Positions 1-7,937 of a stretch of 64,000 nucleotides of DNA are shown here, in pieces. Under the pieces are notes generated by a model that searched no databases, had not been told where the DNA came from, and saw only the letters and a list, made by a program, of their open reading frames with translations. The position numbers and the translations under genes were made by a program. Numbering within the stretch: the stretch's first letter is position 1; the number at the start of each line of letters is the position of its first letter. Source of the stretch: Mycobacterium sp. 1081908.1 (GTDB lineage: Bacteria; Actinomycetota; Actinomycetes; Mycobacteriales; Mycobacteriaceae); NCBI RefSeq assembly GCF_001673535.1, contig NZ_LZLY01000121.1, positions 1-64,000 of the forward strand, read 5' to 3'.

Positions 1-1
1 T

Positions 2-97
2 ACAGGTCCATCCCGGTCGCCCCCACCACCACCCGTCTTCCGCACCCGCGAGGAGTGCGAGCGGGTGCTCGGACTGATCTGCGCGTTCGCGCCGTAG
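2..97 (+). CDS. C-terminal tail of an upstream protein (partial)
   Basis: An open frame enters from the left edge and stops at the TAG at 95-97. The visible 31 residues have a proline run followed by an ordinary mixed tail (FRTREECERVLGLICAFAP). The next gene starts 15 bases later with its own ribosome binding site, so an adjoining upstream gene is plausible. Too little is visible to name it. Confidence 0.4.
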   Translation, partial: TGPSRSPPPPPVFRTREECERVLGLICAFAP

Positions 98-112
98 TGT
101 GGAGGGCTCCAA

Positions 113-532
113 ATGCGTTTCGTCGCAACGAAAATCATGGCAATCGTGGTGGCCGGGCTGGTGGCCGGCGCGCCGGCGCCGGCGGGCGCCGACGTCGCGG
201 TTCAACCGGCACCGGGCCGCGTTTACCCGCTGCGGCCGCCGCCCGCTCAGGGGGATCCGTTCGCGGAGGCCGACGAGCTGCGGCGCCAGATCGCCGACCT
301 CGACGCCAACTGGGAGGGCCTGACCCCGGCAGAGCGAAACCAGCGGATCAAGGGCCTGCAGGACCAGGTCACCATGGTGGATCTGGACAGCCGCAACCTG
401 CCCCAGGACCAAAAGGCGGGGGTGGACGCGATCCTGTTGCCGTCACTCGTCCATCTGGCGGACCTGCTTAGGAAGGTTCAGACGCCGCCCACCTCGCCGT
501 GCATCTTCCCCGCGTGCCTGCCGGGGCTGTAG
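113..532 (+). CDS. small secreted hypothetical protein
   Basis: This is a 139-residue protein with an N-terminal signal peptide: basic MRFVATK, a hydrophobic AIVVAGLVAGAP core and a likely cleavage after AGADVA. The mature part has a proline-rich stretch, a charged helical segment (about residues 50-80) and a C-terminal pair of cysteines ([11 protein letters not shown]) that could form a disulfide. The ATG at 113 follows a GGAGGG ribosome binding site at 6 bases. Its 3' end overlaps the tail of the convergent FUSC gene by about 55 bases. I do not recognise the family; an exported envelope or extracellular protein is inferred from the signal peptide only. Confidence 0.7.
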   Translation: MRFVATKIMAIVVAGLVAGAPAPAGADVAVQPAPGRVYPLRPPPAQGDPFAEADELRRQIADLDANWEGLTPAERNQRIKGLQDQVTMVDLDSRNLPQDQKAGVDAILLPSLVHLADLLRKVQTPPTSPCIFPACLPGL

Positions 533-2679
533 GCGTCGCGCGCGCCGAGGTTGGTGGCCCCGGTGATGATCGCCCGATCGATCTGGCGAAGCGCGTGCAC
601 CGCGGTGAGGAACCGCCGGGCATCGGCGCCGAGCTCGCCCTCGCCGTCGTGCTGCCGCGCCGCGGTCTCGGCGGCGTCGAGATCGTCGGTCGCGGAGTTG
701 ACGGTCACGCCCTCGGCTCCGTCGATGACTGCGCACAGTGCGCCGATGTTGCTGCGGGTCCGCGCGGCCGCCGCAATGAAATCCGTTGCCGGCCCGTCTG
801 ATCCGATGGGATCGGAGTACTGTTCGGCGCTGCGCGCCAGGCTTCGCCCGTAACGATCGCAGGCGGCGAATATCCGCAAGGCGCGCCGGATGCTGCGCCG
901 GCCGGCGAACCCTGCGACCCCCGCCAGCAGCGGCTTGGCGCTGACCCGGAACTGCTGCAGCGCCCGATCGAGTTGGCGCGCCTGCTCGGTCGGGCTCACC
1001 GCCTCGTCCCCGCCGAACATGGTCGCCGTGGAGATCTCGATCAGCGCGGACAGGGTCGTCAAAACGCCGCGGCTGTCCTTGCGGATGGTGGTCCGGGTGT
1101 GGGTGGGCAACACCAGGATCGCCACCGCAACGCCGATGACGGCCCCGATCGCCGTCTCTTCGATCCGCAGCATCAGCACGCCGAAGGAGAATTGGCCCAG
1201 CAAGCCATACAGCAGCGCCAGCATCGTGGTGATCCAGAAGGTCATCAGGCTGTACGTGACGGTCATGAAATAGAAGGCGCAGAACAGGCAGACGAAGATC
1301 GCAACCAGCGAGGCGGTCGTGTTCCCGGCGAACAGCGTGGCCACCAGCACGCCGCAGGGCACGCCCAGCAGCGTGCCGAGCAGCCGCTGCCAGCCCTTCG
1401 TCAGCGTTTCGCCCCACGAGTTCGTGCCCGCGAAGATCACGAACGCCGCGATCACCGCCCAGTACCACCGGGCCGGTGACACCAGCTCACCGGTGAGGAT
1501 GGCCAGCGACGCGGCGACCGACACCTGGATGGCCTGCCGGGTGGTCGGGCGCAGGCCCGGCTCGGAGGTGTCGGCCGCCGGGGGCGGCGCGCTCGCCGCT
1601 TGCAGCACGCCGGCTCTGCCGGCGGCGGCGCCCTCGACGATGGCCCGGACCTCGGCCGTCGCCTTCGCGGCGTTGATGATCGCCAGCGCCAGGCGGCGCA
1701 CGGCCGGGTCGTCCGCCGCCGTGTCCTGCCGGTCGAGGATCCGCTGCGCCCGGCTCGCGGCCCGGCCGAGGCCGCCGGCCCGCGGCGTGCGGATCGCCCG
1801 CGCCAGCTGCGCCAGCGCCGCGACCAGTTCGGCGCGGGTGCCGGCGGGGATGTCCGCGGCCTGGGCGGCCGCCCGGCGACCCGCGGTGGCGACCCATTCG
1901 ATGGCCAGCTCGGCGTCGAACAGCCACGGCGCCAGTTGTTCGCTGGTCACCCCGGGCCACAGCACGGCGGGATCGGCCTTGTCCTCGATCTGGCCCTGCA
2001 CCATCAGCGCGGTCTCGTTGAGCCGGATGGTGCGAGCGCGCATCCGGCGGCGGCGCCGTTCGTCGAGCCGGCCGGTGCGCACCGCGTCGGCGGTCGTGTC
2101 GACCACGATCGCCATCCGCGCCCGCAACGCGCGAACGGTGGCCCGCAGCACGCGTTCGGGCCGTTCGGGCAGGACGTAGGCGCTCATGACGAACGTGCAC
2201 AGCGTCCCCACCACGACCGCGCCGATCATCCAGGGCAACTCCGAAATGCGCGCTCGCAGATACAGAGTGAAGAAATAGGACATGAACGCGACCATGCCCA
2301 GCGCCCGCCCGCGTGGCCCGAAGCGGCGGATGTACACGGCGGCGAAGACGATGGCCACGAACGCGGCGTCGCCGGCGATGGGGTGCGGCGCGAGCAGCGT
2401 GGCGGTGGTGATGGACGCCGCGGCCGGCAGCGGCAGCAGCGCCATGGTGACCCGGTGCCGACGCGGGTCGGGCTCGTTGACGGATCGCGCCGCGACCATG
2501 GTGATGACGACGCCGAGCAGGGCCACCGTCAATGGCTGGCCCGCCGCCCTGGTCACCAGGTACATGATCAGCAGCGAACAGCCCAGCGCCGCGGTGGTTC
2601 GCGTCGCCATTCGAAGCCGCAGCAGGCCGGGGTCGGACCCGATCCACCAGTCCCGGGCCCGTTCGTAGAGAACAGTTAT
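478..2679 (-). CDS. FUSC-family integral membrane protein (aromatic-acid exporter-like), probable ATA start
   Basis: From the first ATG (2610) the product is 710 residues: two hydrophobic blocks, each of several membrane segments, with a cytoplasmic region after each, the layout of FUSC/YccS proteins. The second block ([20 protein letters not shown], then [19 protein letters not shown]) is typical. The frame stays open upstream and encodes [19 protein letters not shown] directly before that ATG. DPG-x-x-RLR is the usual N-terminal signature of the family, so translation should begin further upstream. No ATG, GTG or TTG exists before the stop at 2707-2709, but an ATA codon at 2677-2679 lies 7 bases after an AGAGGGG ribosome binding site. 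I therefore place the start there (733 residues). The substrate is unknown. The gene diverges from galT. Confidence 0.8.
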   Translation of the reverse strand: MTVLYERARDWWIGSDPGLLRLRMATRTTAALGCSLLIMYLVTRAAGQPLTVALLGVVITMVAARSVNEPDPRRHRVTMALLPLPAAASITTATLLAPHPIAGDAAFVAIVFAAVYIRRFGPRGRALGMVAFMSYFFTLYLRARISELPWMIGAVVVGTLCTFVMSAYVLPERPERVLRATVRALRARMAIVVDTTADAVRTGRLDERRRRRMRARTIRLNETALMVQGQIEDKADPAVLWPGVTSEQLAPWLFDAELAIEWVATAGRRAAAQAADIPAGTRAELVAALAQLARAIRTPRAGGLGRAASRAQRILDRQDTAADDPAVRRLALAIINAAKATAEVRAIVEGAAAGRAGVLQAASAPPPAADTSEPGLRPTTRQAIQVSVAASLAILTGELVSPARWYWAVIAAFVIFAGTNSWGETLTKGWQRLLGTLLGVPCGVLVATLFAGNTTASLVAIFVCLFCAFYFMTVTYSLMTFWITTMLALLYGLLGQFSFGVLMLRIEETAIGAVIGVAVAILVLPTHTRTTIRKDSRGVLTTLSALIEISTATMFGGDEAVSPTEQARQLDRALQQFRVSAKPLLAGVAGFAGRRSIRRALRIFAACDRYGRSLARSAEQYSDPIGSDGPATDFIAAAARTRSNIGALCAVIDGAEGVTVNSATDDLDAAETAARQHDGEGELGADARRFLTAVHALRQIDRAIITGATNLGARDAYSPGRHAGKMHGEVGGV

Positions 2680-2690
2680 GGGGTGACCCC
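2680..2690. promoter_or_regulatory. 11-base palindrome between the FUSC gene and galT
   Basis: GGGGTGACCCC is a perfect palindrome around a central base. It lies in the 78-base gap between the divergent FUSC and galT starts and overlaps the ribosome binding site of the FUSC gene. It could be a small operator, but one short GC-rich palindrome is weak evidence. Confidence 0.3.
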
Positions 2691-2743
2691 TCTCGTCCGC
2701 CGGACATCACATGGTTACCCGAACCTCCCCGGGCGGCCCAGGC

Positions 2744-2749
2744 TAGTCT
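2744..2749 (+). promoter_or_regulatory. candidate -10 box of a leaderless galT promoter
   Basis: TAGTCT fits the mycobacterial TANNNT -10 consensus and ends 8 bases before the GTG start of galT. Transcription would therefore begin at or next to the start codon. No Shine-Dalgarno sequence precedes the GTG, as expected for a leaderless mRNA. Confidence 0.5.
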
Positions 2750-2757
2750 TCGACGTC

Positions 2758-3840
2758 GTGACAGCGCCTACGCGGGCAACGCTGGCCGACGGCCGCGACC
2801 TCCTGTTCTTCGCGCTGCCCGGGCACCGTCCGGCGCCGGTCGTGGACCGCAGGCCGTTGCCGCCGCGCTCCCCGGACCAGTCGCAGCTGCGGTTCGACCG
2901 GTCGACGGGGCAGTGGGTGATCGTCGCGGCGCTGCGCCAGGACCGCACCTACAAGCCGCCGGCCGACCAGTGCCCGCTGTGCCCGGGACCGACCGGCCTG
3001 ACCAGCGAGGTGCCCGCCCCGGACTACGACGTGGTGGTTTTCGAAAACCGGTTCCCGAGCCTGTCCGGCGGCGGGCAGCCCGTGGGCGCGCCCGGCGGCG
3101 ACGGCTTCGTGTCCGCCCCGGGGAGCGGCCGGTGCGAGGTGATCTGCTTTTCCAGCGACCACGCCGGGTCGTTCGCGCAGCTGGAACCCGCGCACGCCCG
3201 GCTGGTCGTCGAGGCGTGGCGGCACCGCACCGCCGAGCTGATGGCCGCACCGGGCATCGAGCAGGTGTTCTGTTTCGAAAACCGCGGCGAGGAAATCGGG
3301 GTGACGCTGACCCACCCGCACGGCCAGATCTACGGCTATCCCTTTCTGACGCCGCGAACCGCCGCCATGCTGGCGCAGGCGTGCGAGCATCGAATGCGCC
3401 ACGGCTCCAACCTTTTCGCCGACCTGCTGGCGCGCGAGGTCGCCGACGGCTCTCGCATCGTCGCGCGCACCGAACTGTTCACGGCGTTCGTGCCGTTCGC
3501 GGCGCGCTGGCCGGTCGAGGTGCACATCTACCCGAACAGGTTCGTGCGCAACCTCGTCGAGCTCGGCGAGGACGAACTGGCTGCGTTCGCGGACATCTAC
3601 CTCGACGTGCTGGGCCGGTTCGACCGGATGTATTCGACCCCGCTGCCCTACATTTCGGCGCTGCATCAGTTCGCCGACACCGACGCCCAGGCCGACGGCT
3701 ACTTCCACGTCGAGTTGATGTCGATCCGGCGCAGCGCGACCAAGCTCAAGTATTTGGCGGCCTCCGAGTCGGCGATGGACGCGTTCATCAGCGACGTCAC
3801 GCCCGAGGCCGTGGCCGCGCGGCTGCGGGAGCTCGGATGA
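2758..3840 (+). CDS. galT: galactose-1-phosphate uridylyltransferase
   Basis: GalT transfers UMP between UDP-glucose and galactose 1-phosphate in the Leloir pathway. The 360-residue product has the catalytic HPH triad (residues 186-188, in [12 protein letters not shown]), the N-terminal zinc-site pair CPLCPG, and the C-terminal HxEL part ([11 protein letters not shown]). The GTG at 2758 is chosen because a -10 box lies 8 bases upstream and the protein then begins just ahead of the conserved region. The stop overlaps the galK start (ATGA), so the two are translationally coupled. In M. tuberculosis the equivalent is split as galTa/galTb; here the frame is continuous over the full family length. 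Confidence 0.95.
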   Translation: MTAPTRATLADGRDLLFFALPGHRPAPVVDRRPLPPRSPDQSQLRFDRSTGQWVIVAALRQDRTYKPPADQCPLCPGPTGLTSEVPAPDYDVVVFENRFPSLSGGGQPVGAPGGDGFVSAPGSGRCEVICFSSDHAGSFAQLEPAHARLVVEAWRHRTAELMAAPGIEQVFCFENRGEEIGVTLTHPHGQIYGYPFLTPRTAAMLAQACEHRMRHGSNLFADLLAREVADGSRIVARTELFTAFVPFAARWPVEVHIYPNRFVRNLVELGEDELAAFADIYLDVLGRFDRMYSTPLPYISALHQFADTDAQADGYFHVELMSIRRSATKLKYLAASESAMDAFISDVTPEAVAARLRELG

Positions 3841-4931
3841 CGGTCCGCTACGCCGCCCCCGGGCGGGTCAACCTGATCGGGGAGCACACCGACTACAACC
3901 TCGGCTTCGCGCTGCCGATCGCGCTGCCGCAACGCACCATGGTGACGTTCGCGCCCGACCGCACCGATGCGATCACCGTGCACAGCCAGCGCGCGCAGGG
4001 CGCGGTGCGGTTTCCGATCGACACCGTGCCCGGCCAGGTGACCGGCTGGGCCGCCTACGTCGCCGGGGTGGTGTGGGCGCTGCGTCAAACCGGCCAACCG
4101 ATCCCCGGCGGCACGATGTCGATCACCAGCGAGGTGGAGATGGGATCGGGCCTGTCCTCCTCGGCGGCGCTGGAATGCGCGGTCCTGGGCGCGATCGCGG
4201 CGGCCGCCGGCATGCGCATCGACGAAAAGGAGCAGGCGCGGCTGGCCCAGCGCGCCGAGAACGACTATGTCGGCGCCCCAACGGGTTTGCTCGACCAGCT
4301 GGCCTCGCTGTTCGGGGAACCGTCGACAGCGCTGTTGATCGACTTTCGCGACCTCACCGTCACGCCGGTGGCCTTCGACCCGGAATCGTGCGGTGTCGCG
4401 CTGCTGCTGATCGACTCCAGGGCCCGGCACAGTCACGCCGGCGGCGAATACGCTGCCCGCCGCAAATCGTGCGAGCGGGCGGCCGCCGACCTGCGGGCGT
4501 CGTCGCTGCGTGAGGTCTGGGATCGTGGGCGCGCGGAGTTGGACGCGGTCGGCAACCCGATCGATGCCCGCCGCGCGCGCCACGTGCTCACCGAGAACGG
4601 CAGGGTGCTGGATTTCGTTGCGGCATTGCGCGATTCGGACTTCGTCGAGGCCGGCCACATCTTGACCTCCTCGCACGTCTCGATGCGCGACGACTTTGAG
4701 ATCACCACCGAACACATCGACCTGATCGCCGACACCGCGGTGCGCGCCGGCGCTCTGGGCGCCCGGATGACCGGCGGCGGCTTCGGCGGCTGCGTGATCG
4801 CGTTGGTGCCGGACCGCCGGGCGGACGCGGTCGCCGATTCGGTGCGACGGACGACGCTCGCGGCGGGCCACCCGCGGCCGATCATCACCCGGACCCGCGC
4901 GGGCGCGGGCGCGGCGGAGGAGGGCGCGTGA
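3837..4931 (+). CDS. galK: galactokinase
   Basis: This enzyme phosphorylates galactose at C1, making the substrate of GalT. The 364-residue GHMP-family protein shows the galactokinase signature [14 protein letters not shown] at residues 8-21, the GHMP ATP loop [12 protein letters not shown], the catalytic-base motif GLLDQ and the C-terminal [12 protein letters not shown] motif. The start ATG overlaps the galT stop by 4 bases, and its own stop overlaps the GTG of the following crotonase gene, so all three are probably read as one operon. Confidence 0.96.
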   Translation: MTVRYAAPGRVNLIGEHTDYNLGFALPIALPQRTMVTFAPDRTDAITVHSQRAQGAVRFPIDTVPGQVTGWAAYVAGVVWALRQTGQPIPGGTMSITSEVEMGSGLSSSAALECAVLGAIAAAAGMRIDEKEQARLAQRAENDYVGAPTGLLDQLASLFGEPSTALLIDFRDLTVTPVAFDPESCGVALLLIDSRARHSHAGGEYAARRKSCERAAADLRASSLREVWDRGRAELDAVGNPIDARRARHVLTENGRVLDFVAALRDSDFVEAGHILTSSHVSMRDDFEITTEHIDLIADTAVRAGALGARMTGGGFGGCVIALVPDRRADAVADSVRRTTLAAGHPRPIITRTRAGAGAAEEGA

Positions 4932-5689
4932 CGCAGCCTCTCGCAACGGCCGACCACGACGGTATCCGGGTGCTGACCCTCAACCGGCCCGATGCGCGTA
5001 ACGCCCTGAGCCGCAGCCTCGTTGAGGCGCTGTTCGACGCGCTGTGTGCCGCCGACGACGACGGCGGCGTGTCCGTCGTCGTCCTGACGGGTGCCGATCC
5101 CGCCTTCTGCGCGGGAGTCGATCTGAAGGAGGCCGCGCGGCGGGGCCGGGACTACTTCGAGGTGTACGAGTCACACAACTGCGTCACCCGCGTCGGCCAG
5201 ATGCGCACACCCGTGATCGGCGCCGTCAACGGCCCGGCGTTTACCGGCGGTCTCGAGATCGCGCTGGGTTGCGACTTTCTGATCGCCTCCGAGCGCGCCA
5301 TCTTCGGCGACACCCACGCGCACGTGGGCATCCTGCCCGCCGGTGGCATGACCGCGCGGCTGCCGCAACTCGTCGGCGCGGGGATGGCGCGCCGAATGTC
5401 GATGACGGGTGAAATCGTCGACGCCCGCCGCGCCTTACAGATCGGGCTGGTCACCGAGGTCGTCGCCCACGCCGACCTGCTCCCCCGCGCGCTCGAGCTC
5501 GCCGCGCAAGTCGCCGCCGTGCCGAGGACGACTATGCGGGGGCTCAAGGAGATCTACCGGCGCGGATCGGCGCCGGTCATCGAACCCGCGCTCGCCGCCG
5601 AACAGAGCATCGCCGGCACGCAAGCGCCCGCCGACGATCTCGACCAGGCCTATCGCCGGGTGGCCGAGCGCAATCGCCGACAGCGGTGA
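4928..5689 (+). CDS. enoyl-CoA hydratase/isomerase (crotonase) family protein
   Basis: A 253-residue crotonase-fold protein. The oxyanion-hole segments are visible: CAGVDLKEA, then [16 protein letters not shown]. The first catalytic glutamate of hydratases is kept (GGLEIA), but the second, normally in GxPExxxG, reads FGDTHAHVG, with His in its place. True hydration of enoyl-CoA is therefore doubtful; isomerase, hydrolase or other crotonase chemistry is equally possible. GTG 4928 overlaps the galK stop (GTGA), so it is the last gene of the galT-galK operon. Its link to galactose metabolism is not obvious. Confidence 0.85.
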   Translation: MTQPLATADHDGIRVLTLNRPDARNALSRSLVEALFDALCAADDDGGVSVVVLTGADPAFCAGVDLKEAARRGRDYFEVYESHNCVTRVGQMRTPVIGAVNGPAFTGGLEIALGCDFLIASERAIFGDTHAHVGILPAGGMTARLPQLVGAGMARRMSMTGEIVDARRALQIGLVTEVVAHADLLPRALELAAQVAAVPRTTMRGLKEIYRRGSAPVIEPALAAEQSIAGTQAPADDLDQAYRRVAERNRRQR

Positions 5690-5817
5690 CCCCGGCGGGG
5701 AGTCAACTGCGATTTCCCGACGTTAGCCGTAGCTCTTGGAACAGCTGTAACGTGAGGCTATGGCTCTGACGGCGTCCCGCGACCTGTGTCGCTCCTCGGA
5801 GCGCCGTCTGCGGGAAC

Positions 5818-6564
5818 ATGACGCACTCTTGCAGCTACGCGACGCTAACCAAGGGAGTCGTGGGGACGTCCGAAGCGCGTGCGATGGCCTGGGGACTAGA
5901 CGGCGAAGCGGCGGCCGTCGAACAGGCGCTCGCGGCCGGCACACCGCAGCGCGCGGGCTGGTTCCGCTTCTATTTCGAAGACCAACGCTGGGAATGGTCC
6001 GAGCAGGTGCAGCGCATGCACGGCTATGAGCCCGGCACGGTGACTCCGACCACCGAGCTGGTGTTGTCGCACAAGCACCCCGACGATCGTCGACAGGTGG
6101 CGGCGACCATCGACGACATGGTCAAGAATCGTCAGCCGTTCAGCGCGCGGCATCGCATCGTGGACACCGGTGGCGCGGTCCACCAGGTGGTGGTGGTGGG
6201 CGATCAACTTTGCGACGACGGCGGCGAGGTGATCGGCACCCACGGCTTCTACATCGACGTCACGCCGGCGTCCAGCAGCAAATCCGAGGAGGCCATCACG
6301 GCGAAAGTCGCCGCGATCGCGGAGCGTCGCAGCGTGATCGACCAAGCCAAGGGCATGCTGATGCTGGTCTACGGCGTCGACGAGGACGCGGCGTTCAATC
6401 TACTCAAATCGCTGTCCCAGGCGCGCAATATGAAGCTATGGCCGCTCGCGCGGCAGATCGCCGAGGACTTCGCCGCGCTGGGCAAGGAGGTCATCACCGC
6501 GCACGCGCGATTCGACCAGCAGTTGCTCACCGCGCACCTGCGCGCGCCTAACCGGTCGCAGTGA
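5818..6564 (+). CDS. PAS and ANTAR domain protein
   Basis: This 248-residue protein has a PAS-like sensor at about residues 45-155 (WFRFYFEDQRWEWSEQVQRM at its start, FYIDVTP at its end) and an ANTAR domain at about 165-225 (ERRSVIDQAKGMLMLVYGVD). ANTAR domains bind tandem hairpins in RNA and act as transcription antiterminators. A PAS-ANTAR protein is thus probably a signal-dependent RNA-binding regulator. The start is uncertain: later candidates are GTG 5860 and ATG 5884, and none has a good ribosome binding site. The end overlaps the convergent reductase gene by 17 bases. The ligand and RNA targets are unknown. Confidence 0.85.
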   Translation: MTHSCSYATLTKGVVGTSEARAMAWGLDGEAAAVEQALAAGTPQRAGWFRFYFEDQRWEWSEQVQRMHGYEPGTVTPTTELVLSHKHPDDRRQVAATIDDMVKNRQPFSARHRIVDTGGAVHQVVVVGDQLCDDGGEVIGTHGFYIDVTPASSSKSEEAITAKVAAIAERRSVIDQAKGMLMLVYGVDEDAAFNLLKSLSQARNMKLWPLARQIAEDFAALGKEVITAHARFDQQLLTAHLRAPNRSQ

Positions 6565-7033
6565 ACCGGACCGCCCCCAAGTGCATCCGGTCGACGGCTT
6601 CGGCGAACTCCTCGCGGGTCGGTATCCGCTGGTCGCGAAACTTCAGTCCGATCATTCGCTGCGCGCGCTGCACGCCGTAGGACTCGGCGCAGCGGTGGAA
6701 CAGGTCGGAGACGGTGGTGCGGTCGCGGATGAGCTCGCCGCGCATGGCCGTCGTCTTGCCGTCGTACACGACGCTGGCGGCCGCGCCGCCCCGGAAGTTC
6801 TGCTTCCACGGGGCGCCGGTCAACGCATACAGATCATGGTCGATTACGTGGGCGCTCACGGGAATTGTGAACGGCCGCCCCGTCTTTCGCCCGGTGAAGC
6901 TCAACACCATCAGCTGCTTGCGTGCCGGGCCGGCAAGCGGGGTGCGGAGCAGAAACCCGAGCACCGGGTTGACGAGACGCAGTAGTGCCGACGGCGGGTG
7001 TCCGGCGTCTATCGCATGCGACTGTTCAGGCAT
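6548..7033 (-). CDS. deazaflavin (F420)-dependent nitroreductase family protein
   Basis: A 161-residue protein of the DDN/FDOR family of small split-barrel oxidoreductases that use F420 or related cofactors. Motifs: VLSFTGRKTGRPFTIPV near residue 43, the usual GRKSG-type strand-turn, and GAPWKQNFRGG, equivalent to the GxxxxPxWxxNLxA region. The C-terminal charged helices (REEFAEAVDRM) match the DUF385 pattern. The natural substrate cannot be predicted; paralogues are numerous in mycobacteria. It converges on the ANTAR gene with a 17-base overlap and stands alone upstream. Confidence 0.85.
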   Translation of the reverse strand: MPEQSHAIDAGHPPSALLRLVNPVLGFLLRTPLAGPARKQLMVLSFTGRKTGRPFTIPVSAHVIDHDLYALTGAPWKQNFRGGAAASVVYDGKTTAMRGELIRDRTTVSDLFHRCAESYGVQRAQRMIGLKFRDQRIPTREEFAEAVDRMHLGAVRFTATG

Positions 7034-7109
7034 GCCAACACCGTAAGGCCAATCGGGCGCCGCGGCGTAGAGATTTCATCGCCGCGGCGTCCCGAAGGGC
7101 GGCCGACGA

Positions 7110-7784
7110 TCAGGGGGTGATGGTCGTCTGGTCGTCGATGATGTTGGCGGCGTCCATCAGCGGCGCCTCATCGGCCTGCAGCGCGTCGGCGTTGAGCTGC
7201 AGCACGAACACCGCGTCCTGGCTGGGGATCACCACGGTCTTCTGCGCGACGGCCCGGGTCTTGCCGTCCTTTTGGTAAGAGCCCTTCAGCTGCCAGGCCT
7301 GGAAACCCCCGAGCGTGGAGGCCCGGCCGTTGCCGGTGCCCTGATAGCCGGGCAGCCCCAACAGCTCGTTGGGGGCGTACTGGATGATCTTCGCCGGGTC
7401 GACGTCACCGGTCAGTTTCGAGTAGAGCGCCGAAATGGTCGGGGGGTCTGACGGATTGGCCGGCTGCGCCAAGACGATGCCGCCATAGGACGTGCCGGCG
7501 TTCTGGTTGATCTGCCATCCCGCGGGCACCGGCAGGTCGACGTTGGGTCCGGGATCGCCGTGATGCACGGGGGTCTCCGTGATGTGGGCGTCACGGATGT
7601 AGTCGGCGATCGTCGGGCCGCCCGCGCTCGGCGTCGCGGAGGTCTTCGAAGTTGTCGTCGAGGTCGAGGTGGACGTCGACGTGGACGTCGACGTCGACGG
7701 CGATGACTTGTTGCTAGAGCCGCACGCCACGAGCGCCAGACTCAGCGCCACGGTAACGGTTGCTGCGGTCAAGTGTTTCATCAA
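7110..7784 (-). CDS. lpqN: LpqN-family lipoprotein
   Basis: The 224-residue product has a lipoprotein signal peptide with the lipobox LALVACGSS (lipidated Cys near residue 21), a Ser-Thr-rich linker (about residues 26-50) with an alternating ST tract, and a globular LpqN/LpqT domain (VPAGWQINQ, VVIPSQDAVFVLQLNADALQ). It should be anchored outside the cytoplasmic membrane. Two adjacent ATGs (7784, 7781) sit behind GGGAGA. It diverges from the GH92 gene and has the order of Rv0583c-Rv0584-Rv0585c in M. tuberculosis. Periplasmic ligand or protein binding is the family guess, not seen here. Confidence 0.9.
   Translation of the reverse strand: MMKHLTAATVTVALSLALVACGSSNKSSPSTSTSTSTSTSTSTTTSKTSATPSAGGPTIADYIRDAHITETPVHHGDPGPNVDLPVPAGWQINQNAGTSYGGIVLAQPANPSDPPTISALYSKLTGDVDPAKIIQYAPNELLGLPGYQGTGNGRASTLGGFQAWQLKGSYQKDGKTRAVAQKTVVIPSQDAVFVLQLNADALQADEAPLMDAANIIDDQTTITP
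7645..7705 (-). repeat. GTCGAC-type tandem repeat coding the LpqN Ser-Thr linker
   Basis: Near-perfect short repeats of GTCGAC/GTGGAC units encode the alternating ST run of LpqN. Such tracts can change length by slippage in multiples of 6 bases, which would alter only linker length. Confidence 0.6.
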
Positions 7785-7897
7785 TCAAATCTCCCAAAGA
7801 TCGGGCCGGTACCAGCGCCAGCCACGCGGAATGAGACTAGCCGAAGAAGGCGTCAAACGTTGCTAGCGGATTTCCGCGAACTCCCGGCATCGCCGAA

Positions 7898-7920
7898 ATA
7901 ACCCGCTACGAGGCGGTTAT
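7898..7920. promoter_or_regulatory. inverted repeat upstream of the GH92 gene
   Basis: ATAACC and GGTTAT are inverted arms separated by 11 bases, with an extra GC/GC pair inside. The site ends 17 bases before the GH92 start, in the divergent lpqN-GH92 gap. It resembles a small operator. No protein can be assigned. Confidence 0.35.
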
Positions 7921-7937
7921 GCAGTAAGAGAACAGCT

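Noticed and set aside
5760-6029. Frame starting at ATG 5760 with a nearby -10-like box
   Set aside because: It is in a different frame from the PAS-ANTAR protein and becomes Arg/Gly-rich shadow sequence after about 20 residues.
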